Of a DNA stretch of 64,000 bases, positions 25,125-33,255 are shown one piece after another. The DNA is from an uncultured Oligoflexia bacterium. Its GTDB lineage: Bacteria > Bdellovibrionota > Bacteriovoracia > Bacteriovoracales > Bacteriovoracaceae. The notes beneath the pieces are model-generated. The model worked only from the letters and a program-made list of their open reading frames with translations. It was not told where the DNA came from and ran no database searches. Position numbers and translations under genes: made by a program. The stretch's first letter is position 1. Each line of letters starts with the position of its first letter. The stretch lies in NCBI GenBank assembly GCA_937120495.1, contig CAKZJW010000018.1, positions 1-64,000 of the forward strand. Direction: 5' to 3'.

Positions 25125-26659
25125 AAATTATTGTGCCAATGTCAGGTTTAGGGAGTCGCTTTGTTGAAAAAGGTTACTCTGACCCTAAACCTTTAATCAA
25201 TGTTCAAGGCAAGCCCATTATTGAACATATTATTAACCTCTTTGGCGAAGATTCATCTTTTATATTTATTTGTAACTCTGAACATATTAAAAATACTAAC
25301 ATGAAAGAAATTTTAGAGTCTATTGCTCCAAATTCTATTGTTCTTGAGATACCAAAGCATAAACTTGGCCCTGTCTACGCCTGTACTTTTGCATTTGACT
25401 TAATTAGTGAAAAAGAGGAAGTGATAGTCTCTTATTGTGACTTTGGTACTTATTGGAATTTTAATGATTTTAAATTACAAACAAGTAAACAAAAAGATGA
25501 TGGCGTAATTGTTTGCTATAAAGGTTTTCATCCGCATATGTTACATGATTCAAATTATGCTTTTGTAAAAACTAACGGAACTAAGGCTGTAGATATAAAA
25601 GAGAAAGCCTCTTTTACGGATGATAAAATGAGTGAATACGCTTCTAATGGTATTTATTATTTTAAATCAGGTGAATTAGTAAAAAAATATTTCAATAAAC
25701 TTTTAAAAAGTGACATGAAGGTAAACGGAGAGTTTTATGTCTCGATGATTTATAAACTTATGTTAGATGATAATCTTGATGTCTCTGTTCATGAAATTGA
25801 ACATATGCTTCAATGGGGAACACCGAGGGATTTAGAAGAATACTTATATTGGGTAGATGTTTTTAATTCTCTCGCTAAATTTAATAAAAAAACGATTCAA
25901 GTAGAAATGAACTTATTAGTGCCAATGGCCGGAAAAGGGCAAAGGTTTATTGATGAAGGGTATAAAGTAATAAAGCCTCTGATTGAGCTGTCAGGTGAAC
26001 CAATGATTCACAATGTTTTAAACTTTCTACCTAAGTTTGAGACAAATACATTTGTTGTCCATTCTACATTAAAAAAACAACTTAAAAGCATCCTTGATCT
26101 AAATGATATTGTTTCCATAGAGTCTAATAATGGTGGACAGGCGACAAGTACAATTGCTGGAGTTGCAAATATCAAAAATACACTCCCGATTTTTGTTACA
26201 GCTTGTGACAGTGCTCTTCATATTGATTACAATAAACTAAATAAAGAAATTCAAGAACCCTTCGACCTTATTGTTCTTTGTACTAAAGATTATCCTTATT
26301 CAGTAATCAAGCCTGAACATTATGGATGGGTTAACTTAAAAAATAATAAGATCATCTCAACGGAATTAAAAAAGAAGCCAAGTGCTGGGTTTGAAAATTT
26401 ACTAATAACGGGGTCTTTTATTTTTAAAAACAAAGAGGTCTTATCAACTCTTTATAAAACTCTTGAAGATGAGAACATCCAAATTAATAATGAATATTAT
26501 TTAGATTCAATGATAGATGTAGCTCTAAGTCATGATATGAAAGTAAAATGTTTTTTAGTGGATCAGTATATAAGCTGGGGAACCCCCGACGAGCTAAAGA
26601 CCTTTGAGTATTGGCAACGATTTTTTACTAAAGATAGTAACCATATTTATTCTATGTAA
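25121..26659 (+). CDS. Tandem-duplicated sugar nucleotidyltransferase
   Basis: 512 residues consisting of two homologous NTP-transferase (GT-A fold) domains. Domain 1 starts IIVPMSGLGSRFVEKGYSDP with KPLINVQGKPIIEHI (about 2-35). Domain 2 starts near residue 267 with LLVPMAGKGQRFIDEGYKV and KPLIELSGEPMIHNV. Both retain the GxGxRF nucleotide loop and the KP lysine, and both end in a similar W-GTPxxLxxxxYW segment (LQWGTPRDLEEYLYW and ISWGTPDELKTFEYW). The enzymes activate sugars or polyols as NDP derivatives. Two active-looking copies in one chain is unusual. It shares 4 bases with the aldolase. Confidence 0.85.
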   Translation: MKIIVPMSGLGSRFVEKGYSDPKPLINVQGKPIIEHIINLFGEDSSFIFICNSEHIKNTNMKEILESIAPNSIVLEIPKHKLGPVYACTFAFDLISEKEEVIVSYCDFGTYWNFNDFKLQTSKQKDDGVIVCYKGFHPHMLHDSNYAFVKTNGTKAVDIKEKASFTDDKMSEYASNGIYYFKSGELVKKYFNKLLKSDMKVNGEFYVSMIYKLMLDDNLDVSVHEIEHMLQWGTPRDLEEYLYWVDVFNSLAKFNKKTIQVEMNLLVPMAGKGQRFIDEGYKVIKPLIELSGEPMIHNVLNFLPKFETNTFVVHSTLKKQLKSILDLNDIVSIESNNGGQATSTIAGVANIKNTLPIFVTACDSALHIDYNKLNKEIQEPFDLIVLCTKDYPYSVIKPEHYGWVNLKNNKIISTELKKKPSAGFENLLITGSFIFKNKEVLSTLYKTLEDENIQINNEYYLDSMIDVALSHDMKVKCFLVDQYISWGTPDELKTFEYWQRFFTKDSNHIYSM

Positions 26660-26670
26660 AAAGGAATCTA

Positions 26671-27372
26671 ATTATTAAAGAGAGAAAAATAAAATTTTCA
26701 TTGGTTATTCCTTGTTTTAACGAAGGTGATAATGTTTTAACTCTAATCAATAGGATTAATGAAATATTCATCCCTCTTGATGAATATGAAGTGATATTGG
26801 TTGATAATGGGTCAACAGATGGATCATTCGAGGATGTAAGTTTTGAGTGTGATCGTCTTTTTGTTCATAAAATCAATAAGAATATAGGTTATGGCAATGG
26901 GATAAAGCAAGGGCTTAAGGTCTCTACTGGGGACTTTATTGGTTGGACACATGCTGACTTTCAAACAGATATAAAAGATTTTATTATTGCATCTGAATTA
27001 GTTACGAAAGATTCTTTTGTTAAAGGTAGACGTGTAGAACGTAAACTTGGAGACAAGGTATTTTCTTTTGGTATGGGAATTTTTGAAAGTCTTTTATTTC
27101 AAACATCTTTATATGAAATTAATGCTCAGCCCAATATCCTTCCCAAATCTTTTTTTGAAAAGCTTGAAAGTATTCCTTCGGATTTTTCATTCGACCTATA
27201 TATGTATTATATGGCAAAATTAAATAGTTTAAAGATAAAGCGTTTTGACGTTAAATTTCCTGATAGAGTTCATGGTCACTCTAAATGGAATACGACATGG
27301 AGTAGTCGTTTTAAGTTTATAAAAAGAACGATCCTATATAGTTTTAAGCTTCGTTTTGGGGAAAAAAGATGA
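26671..27372 (+). CDS. Family-2 glycosyltransferase with non-canonical start codon
   Basis: A GT2 enzyme of about 230 residues: FSLVIPCFNEGDN strand, VDNGSTDGS, GNGIKQGLKVSTGDFIGWTHAD (DXD-like region) and DRVHGHSKWN. The first usual start is TTG 26701, but it would cut the first beta strand and has no ribosome site. The frame is open upstream to ATT 26671/26674, which sit 5 and 8 bases after AAGGA (26661-26665), and to ATA 26689, which would give the family-typical M-K-F-S-L-V-I-P. I therefore extend it with an ATT or ATA start. It may glycosylate a lipid or a polyprenyl carrier. Confidence 0.75.
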   Translation: MIKERKIKFSLVIPCFNEGDNVLTLINRINEIFIPLDEYEVILVDNGSTDGSFEDVSFECDRLFVHKINKNIGYGNGIKQGLKVSTGDFIGWTHADFQTDIKDFIIASELVTKDSFVKGRRVERKLGDKVFSFGMGIFESLLFQTSLYEINAQPNILPKSFFEKLESIPSDFSFDLYMYYMAKLNSLKIKRFDVKFPDRVHGHSKWNTTWSSRFKFIKRTILYSFKLRFGEKR

Positions 27373-27971
27373 GAGTTTTTTCACATAGAGTTAATACAGT
27401 TAAAGAGTTATTGTCTACAGATAGAAGTTTTGGGGTTGAAGTTGATTTACGGGCAGGGCCCGAAGGTCGAATCATTTTAGCTCATGATCCATTTGTGGAT
27501 GGAGAAGACTTTTCTGAATATTTAAAAAGCTTTTCCCATAATGGAATAATATTAAATATTAAATGTGACGGTATTGAACGATCTGTAATCGAAATATTGG
27601 AAAAGCATAAAATTACAGATTACCTTTTTTTAGATACAAGTTTGCCAACCTTCTATGACATTTCTTCAAAGGGAAATAACAGGTTCTTTGTTCGATACTC
27701 TAGTATAGAGCCTCTAGAGCTTGCGGTTACGAACAGTCAGTTGGCATCATGGGTTTGGGTTGATTGCTTTGAAGATCTTATACTAACAAAACAAAACGTT
27801 TCAATAATTAAAAAACATGGTCTAAAGATCTGTCTGGTTTCCCCTGAACTACATGGACGAGAAGACTCTGTTAAAGACTTTATCGAAAAACTACAAGCGA
27901 ATAACTTAAAGATTGATGCCGTTTGTACGAAGAGTAAGTTTATTTCTTCTTGGAGTCAATTGTCTTATTGA
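27369..27971 (+). CDS. GDPD/PI-PLC-like TIM-barrel protein
   Basis: A 200-residue protein with the start SHRVNTVKELL, then GVEVDLRAGPEGRIILAHDPF, which parallels the HRG...E-D...HD motif of glycerophosphodiester phosphodiesterases. The usual HRG is SHR, and the chain is short for the family (usually 240-300). It may act on a glycerol-phosphate-like or other phosphodiester, or be a non-catalytic relative. It overlaps the GT2 gene by 4 bases, and its 3' end overlaps the convergent gene by 32 bases. Confidence 0.6.
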   Translation: MRVFSHRVNTVKELLSTDRSFGVEVDLRAGPEGRIILAHDPFVDGEDFSEYLKSFSHNGIILNIKCDGIERSVIEILEKHKITDYLFLDTSLPTFYDISSKGNNRFFVRYSSIEPLELAVTNSQLASWVWVDCFEDLILTKQNVSIIKKHGLKICLVSPELHGREDSVKDFIEKLQANNLKIDAVCTKSKFISSWSQLSY

Positions 27972-29346
27972 GTTTACTCTTTAGTATGTAGACATCGACT
28001 TTGAAATCATTTTCACCATATGAGTACAAAAATTTGTAATCGGTATTAATGTATAACGGAAAGAGCTCTTTTGCTTTTTCTACCCAGTGGTGAGATGTAT
28101 CTACAATAATATCTGGTGTTTTGAAATATTTTCTTTCGTGATGAAAATTTCTTATAAAGTATGCATTTAAATCAGGCAAGTCATGATACCCCATGTATTT
28201 AGACTTAAATGCCGATGATATAACGAAATCAGTTAATAGGTATTTTAGTTCGTATTTTTTTATTGTCTTTAAAACTTTTACAGATGTGTTTTGTATGAAC
28301 TTTTTGTATGATGAGTTCTGTTTCATTTCAATATATAGGTCATAGTTACGATAAGAGGAAAAAATAAGGAAAGCACAAAGTAATATCTTGTAAGCTATCT
28401 TTTTGTAATTGATATATTCTGAACTCATAACTGCTATTGCTGTAAAGATCAAGAAACTAGAATAGTAAGCATCTCTAGAGCTGTGTTCAGTGTAAAACGC
28501 AAAAAACATACTATGAAGAAATGCACCAATCAAACAGCTAGCAATTAATTTGTTTCTTTTTGAAAAATAAAGAGCAAATAATAGTAGGAAACCAATTAGT
28601 AAATTGTTGTAATTAAAAAAAAGATTAGTGTAAAACTCTAAGAAATGCCTAAGCTTAAACGTCATAACTTCTTGTTTAAGATGTAATCTGTATTTAACCT
28701 GATCATTCATCATGATATCATTTTTCATGTAGTAGTAGTAAGAGTAAACACTTACGCATGCTACAAGTTGGTAGATGAAGAAATAACTTCGTTTTAATCC
28801 TTGCTTTATAAAAAGCATAGGTACAGAAACTAATAACGATTCCCTTGTGAAAAAAGCAAAACAACTTAATAGAGTTGTTCTTTTTTTATTTTCTGAAAAA
28901 AGCATTAGTAATAAAAATATACTACCGAGTATTATTGGATGTGCAGCGGAAGAGTTAAGAACAAAGTAATTGTCACCATATAGCAACATGACAAGAATTA
29001 TTCCGCTGAGTAAAGAATTTCTTTTGTGAAATATCCGTAAAATTAAAAACACTAACAAGTATGAAAGTATAAAACTTATAAAATGTAGTATATTTGGTGT
29101 GCTACTTATTATTGAGTAATAAAATGAAGTGAAAAGATGATAGAGGGGAGGGTGACCAAATGAAAAATTTGGCCATAGGTGAAGCTTTGATAGCTCTATT
29201 GGCACTGCATAGTACCACTCGTCAGCAAATAAGGGCGAGAATATTATCTCTTTATTTAAGCTATAGTGATAGATAAAAAAGATAAGTGAAACAAGGTAGA
29301 GTTGTATTGTTGATCTATTCTGCTTTATCCATGAGGTTATGTTCAT
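27940..29346 (-). CDS. Polytopic membrane protein, probable GT-C glycosyltransferase
   Basis: 468 residues with about 10 hydrophobic helices. The first periplasmic loop has SPLFADEWYYAVPIEL and then FSFGHPPLYHLFTSF, the D-E and GHPPLY pattern of GT39/GT83-like (PMT_2) enzymes that use polyprenyl-phosphate sugars. The C-terminal soluble part is small (about 110 residues). Acceptor unknown. It is convergent with the GDPD-like gene and separated by 72 bases from the next minus-strand gene. Confidence 0.68.
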   Translation of the reverse strand: MNITSWIKQNRSTIQLYLVSLIFFIYHYSLNKEIIFSPLFADEWYYAVPIELSKLHLWPNFSFGHPPLYHLFTSFYYSIISSTPNILHFISFILSYLLVFLILRIFHKRNSLLSGIILVMLLYGDNYFVLNSSAAHPIILGSIFLLLMLFSENKKRTTLLSCFAFFTRESLLVSVPMLFIKQGLKRSYFFIYQLVACVSVYSYYYYMKNDIMMNDQVKYRLHLKQEVMTFKLRHFLEFYTNLFFNYNNLLIGFLLLFALYFSKRNKLIASCLIGAFLHSMFFAFYTEHSSRDAYYSSFLIFTAIAVMSSEYINYKKIAYKILLCAFLIFSSYRNYDLYIEMKQNSSYKKFIQNTSVKVLKTIKKYELKYLLTDFVISSAFKSKYMGYHDLPDLNAYFIRNFHHERKYFKTPDIIVDTSHHWVEKAKELFPLYINTDYKFLYSYGENDFKVDVYILKSKLNKTIDSKKK

Positions 29347-29418
29347 ACTCTTACTTCCGTATTTGTTTCGTTTACTCTTTTCTTGAGTCTATTTAATTAA
29401 TTAAAATAACTTTCAAGG

Positions 29419-31362
29419 CTAGTAACCATTTATCCACGCCTCATTTAATAATTTGATTCTCTTCGCTTTTTCGTTTTCCATATTTAAAATATATTCACTC
29501 TTTTCATAATTGCTACCCTCTTTTGGATGTGCCTTTGTTGTAACATATTCTTTCATTAGAAGTTGAAACTCTTGTTCGTTCTTTTCAGAAATAGAGTAAA
29601 ATATAAGAGCCTCTAGTGGAGCAAACCTAAATTCTCGATCAACATTTTTAATAATATCTCTCAGGAAAATTTTCCATTCATTGATTGAACGAATCGTTTT
29701 TTTGAAAATAAAATAATCTTTATTAAAACTTCCTAGGTATTCTAAATTGAGTTTTTTATAAAGGTTTGTGAGCTGGACCTTATTCCAATTCAGTCTTTGA
29801 AGTAAGTAAATACTTGTAGGCTCTTGGCTTCTATTCAAATCGCTTTTCGAAATATAGGGGATCGAGTCGTTACCCAAGCTTTTCTTAAGTAGCTTTGCTG
29901 TTCTTTTTTCTTCTGTGTAATAGATATTTTGTGCAACCCAGTAGTCACCTCTCCACTGTCCCAATAGGGTAAAGTTTAAGAACAAGGCTAGATCATCTTT
30001 TTTAGCATTTTTTGATAGAAACCTATAGATTTTTTCTGTTGGGATTAACTCCTGAAACTTTGAGTACTTTGAATCTATTGTCTGGCCAAGATCAAAAGTA
30101 AGTAGGAGTAGAAATATATAGATGAATTTGTTTGTTGGATTGTTCACTTTGAATTCTCTAAGCAGATAAATTATAGATACAAGTGTTAAAGAACTCATTA
30201 TTATGTAGTACCTATGATAAACACCCCAGTTTATAAAAATAGTCATAAACACTAAAATTGATGTTGGTAGTAGTATGTTAGGTAGTACAATTTGAGCTGT
30301 ATATCTTAATCTATCTTTTGATTTTGTAAAAAGAATAAAAATGATCATGATAAGAAAAAGGTAAGTTATATTAGTAGATATTAAGAAATACCATAATTCC
30401 ACTGTATTAGTTTTGAGATTAGCTATTAGAGAGCTTACCGAGATCTGTTCTCTGAACTGATTCATCTCAACACTCTTTTTATAAATGATAAAGAATATTG
30501 GAGATAGTAAAAAAGCGACTAGAGCATGCTCGCTAAAGATTTTAATGAAGTTCTTTTTTGTCGAGCTGAATATTTGAGGCAAAACGACTACTAACATTAA
30601 CAGTGCAGGCTGAATACTTATTGTTAGAGCTAGCAGTACAGCTGAAGCTATTGTATTTATTCTAGAAGAGGTGTCTAAGAGAGGTGAGACTTTCTCGTTT
30701 CTACTTAATAACTCTATTCTGTTAAAAATACTTATTAGGTAAATGAATCCAAAAAAAGCAGCAAGGATGAAGGGGCGACCTTCGATTGAATAAAAGGTTA
30801 GGTGATAACTTGCTAAGACTAATAGTGAGGAAAGAGCTGAATTAAGTATACTTCCAGTAATTAGAAATGCGAATATTGGAGTAACAAAGCAGAATAAAAG
30901 ATAAAAAACGATAGAAAAAAATCTTGGTGCAATTTTAGTGTTATCAAATGTTTTAAAACTTAAATAGTTAAGGTAATAATGCAGTGGAGGTTGTTGTTCA
31001 ACTGCTGCGTTAATTGTTATATCACTTTCATGAGCTTGAAGGGATGCCCTTTCGAATTGTGATATTTCATCAATCCATATATCCCTTTTTGAGTACTGGT
31101 TGTAAGCATTGAGGGAGCCAGCGAGAAGGCATACAAATGAGATTAGTAGTACTGAAGATAAGTTTTTGTATTTGAAGTCTTTGAGCTTCAACCGAGTAGT
31201 CTTATATGCTAAAATCGTAAAACTTAATAAGGCTAGAATAGATGTATAGCATGTCCATATTGAAGGGGATGACTTATCATCAAAAAACGATAGGCCTAAT
31301 GAGATTGTAAAAAGAGTATACGCAAAAAATAAAACAATCTGTATGTAATAGTTAATTAACAC
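29419..31362 (-). CDS. Polytopic membrane protein, probable PMT_2-type glycosyltransferase
   Basis: 647 residues with about 11 helices, a periplasmic loop with RDIWIDEISQFERASL and then EQQPPLHYYLNYLSF, again the D-E/PPL(H)YY pattern of GT-C enzymes, and a C-terminal region of about 200 residues without membrane segments. It starts right after the stop of the AsnB gene (adjacent bases 31362/31363) and is probably co-translated. The sugar and acceptor are unknown. Confidence 0.7.
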   Translation of the reverse strand: MLINYYIQIVLFFAYTLFTISLGLSFFDDKSSPSIWTCYTSILALLSFTILAYKTTRLKLKDFKYKNLSSVLLISFVCLLAGSLNAYNQYSKRDIWIDEISQFERASLQAHESDITINAAVEQQPPLHYYLNYLSFKTFDNTKIAPRFFSIVFYLLFCFVTPIFAFLITGSILNSALSSLLVLASYHLTFYSIEGRPFILAAFFGFIYLISIFNRIELLSRNEKVSPLLDTSSRINTIASAVLLALTISIQPALLMLVVVLPQIFSSTKKNFIKIFSEHALVAFLLSPIFFIIYKKSVEMNQFREQISVSSLIANLKTNTVELWYFLISTNITYLFLIMIIFILFTKSKDRLRYTAQIVLPNILLPTSILVFMTIFINWGVYHRYYIIMSSLTLVSIIYLLREFKVNNPTNKFIYIFLLLLTFDLGQTIDSKYSKFQELIPTEKIYRFLSKNAKKDDLALFLNFTLLGQWRGDYWVAQNIYYTEEKRTAKLLKKSLGNDSIPYISKSDLNRSQEPTSIYLLQRLNWNKVQLTNLYKKLNLEYLGSFNKDYFIFKKTIRSINEWKIFLRDIIKNVDREFRFAPLEALIFYSISEKNEQEFQLLMKEYVTTKAHPKEGSNYEKSEYILNMENEKAKRIKLLNEAWINGY

Positions 31363-33255
31363 TTAGTGTTCCTCTGATAAAAAATTAGTAAATGACTTTC
31401 TCCATAAAACATAAAGCGCAATATTAAGAATTTTTTTGTTTTCAAGTAAACTCTTACTTTTTTGATCCCTGAGCTTTAGTATCTCATGAGTGTGAAAAAT
31501 TCCATCTTTGTTAAGACTTTCTTGGTTGACAAGACTTTGGATCCATTGGTTGTATTGATCTTTATTAAAGGACTCTTCTGGGGGTAGGAAAAAAGCTTGT
31601 TTCTTTCTATTTGAAATTGCCGATAGAGGAGACTTCTTTTTGATAAATTCTCTTAAAGGAATCTTTTGAGTCGTTCCTCTTTGAATCAATTTTTTTGGCA
31701 TAGAAAGCATTAGTTCTACTAATCTATGATCCAAAAATGGAACTCTTGCCTCTAGGCCATGAGCCATTGTTAATTTGTCTAGTCTCGCAAGTGTGTACTT
31801 CGTATTCCAAAACATCAAATCTGCTTTGGAAATTTTTGTTTTAAAGTTTTCTTGAGATCCTTCAAAGTACTCTTTTATAATGTTTTTTTCAAAGTTCAGT
31901 GAAAAATTTTGCTGGAAATCATGGCTGTAAAGATTTGCCAGGCTATTGTAGCTATTAAAATTATTATCATATTGCGAAAGGTGCATTGCAATTTTATTGG
32001 TACCACTCTTTCCAAGTTTTGAAGGGTAGGGGAATATGGATTCTATTACGGGCTGAGGGAGTCTTTTGAAGACTGAACTTCCGAAATGAATAAGTGAGTT
32101 TGGAATATATTTGAAAAGCGTATCTTCATTAAATAGAGCTAGATGATGAACATATCCATTTAATATTTCATCGGCACCTTCTCCACTCAAAACTACTTTC
32201 TTTGTTTTTGAAACAGACTGTGCAAGTGCATATGTAGGTGAAATAATACTGTCTCCTAGAGGTTCTTCTAGCGCCAATAATGCCTTTTCGTATAGATTGT
32301 AGTCATTTGTATTGATTTTAAAAGTTGTATGACTGGCTCCAATTATATTTGCAATCTCTTTCGCTTTTTTAGATTCATCAAGGTCGGTGTTGAGGTCCAT
32401 TGTGTAAGTGTCGAGAGTGCCAGTTGACTTTATTGCTTCAGATGCAATTGCTGCCGAGTCTATTCCTCCTGATAAGAAAACACCAAGGGGAGCATCTGAG
32501 ATTGTTTGTCTTTGGACACTGTCTGAAAAGAGATCATTGAACTTGTCATAAGCTTCTATCTTTTTCATTTTTACAATTTTAACTGAGTTTAGATCCCAGT
32601 ATTTAATAGTTTCATAACTATTGTCTGGCTTAATAACCATAATGGTTGCTGGAGGTAACATATTAATATTTTTAAATACAGTTTCATCGCCAGGCACATA
32701 GCGATATGAAAAGTAATAAGCGACAGAGTCAGTGTTTAAATCAAATCTATTAGTTTGGCTAAGAATGGGTTTTATTTCTGACGAGAAAATAAATTGTTCA
32801 CTGTCTTTGAAATAGTAAAGAGGTTTTACACCTAATCGATCTCTAATAAGAACTACTCTTTCTTTTACTTTGTCATATATTGCGATGGAGAAAATACCGT
32901 TAAGCTTTTTTACGAAGTCGATTCCGTATTCAATATACATATTCAAGACAACTTCTGTGTCGGATTGTGTCTTGAAGTGATATCCTTTTCTCTCTAGATC
33001 CCTTTTGAGCTCTTTATAATTGTAGCATTCACCATTATAGGTCATGAAGAACTGATCATTAATACTAAAGGGTTGATTGGATTCTGAACTTGGGTCAATT
33101 ATGGCCAATCTCGTATGCCCTAGAGCTACTCCTTGATGAGTATACACTCCTTCGCCGTCTGGACCTCTATGTTTTAAAAGCCTGTTCATTTTTAAGATTG
33201 ATTGGTGATTATCACTTTCAGATTTTAAATTTAGAATTCCATTAATTCCACACAT
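31363..33255 (-). CDS. asnB: Asparagine synthetase B-type glutamine amidotransferase
   Basis: 630 residues. The N-terminal class II glutaminase domain begins MCGINGIL with nucleophile Cys2 and has RGPDGEG and YNGECYNY; the synthetase domain has the PP-loop LSGGIDSAAIAS and SGEGADEILNGY. It resembles the AsnB paralogues of polysaccharide loci, which amidate uronic acids or other carboxylates, as well as true asparagine synthetases. Its location between two glycosyltransferases, beside another AsnB-like gene and an Amt gene, favours a glycan role (inference). It shares one base with the upstream gene. Confidence 0.85.
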   Translation of the reverse strand: MCGINGILNLKSESDNHQSILKMNRLLKHRGPDGEGVYTHQGVALGHTRLAIIDPSSESNQPFSINDQFFMTYNGECYNYKELKRDLERKGYHFKTQSDTEVVLNMYIEYGIDFVKKLNGIFSIAIYDKVKERVVLIRDRLGVKPLYYFKDSEQFIFSSEIKPILSQTNRFDLNTDSVAYYFSYRYVPGDETVFKNINMLPPATIMVIKPDNSYETIKYWDLNSVKIVKMKKIEAYDKFNDLFSDSVQRQTISDAPLGVFLSGGIDSAAIASEAIKSTGTLDTYTMDLNTDLDESKKAKEIANIIGASHTTFKINTNDYNLYEKALLALEEPLGDSIISPTYALAQSVSKTKKVVLSGEGADEILNGYVHHLALFNEDTLFKYIPNSLIHFGSSVFKRLPQPVIESIFPYPSKLGKSGTNKIAMHLSQYDNNFNSYNSLANLYSHDFQQNFSLNFEKNIIKEYFEGSQENFKTKISKADLMFWNTKYTLARLDKLTMAHGLEARVPFLDHRLVELMLSMPKKLIQRGTTQKIPLREFIKKKSPLSAISNRKKQAFFLPPEESFNKDQYNQWIQSLVNQESLNKDGIFHTHEILKLRDQKSKSLLENKKILNIALYVLWRKSFTNFLSEEH

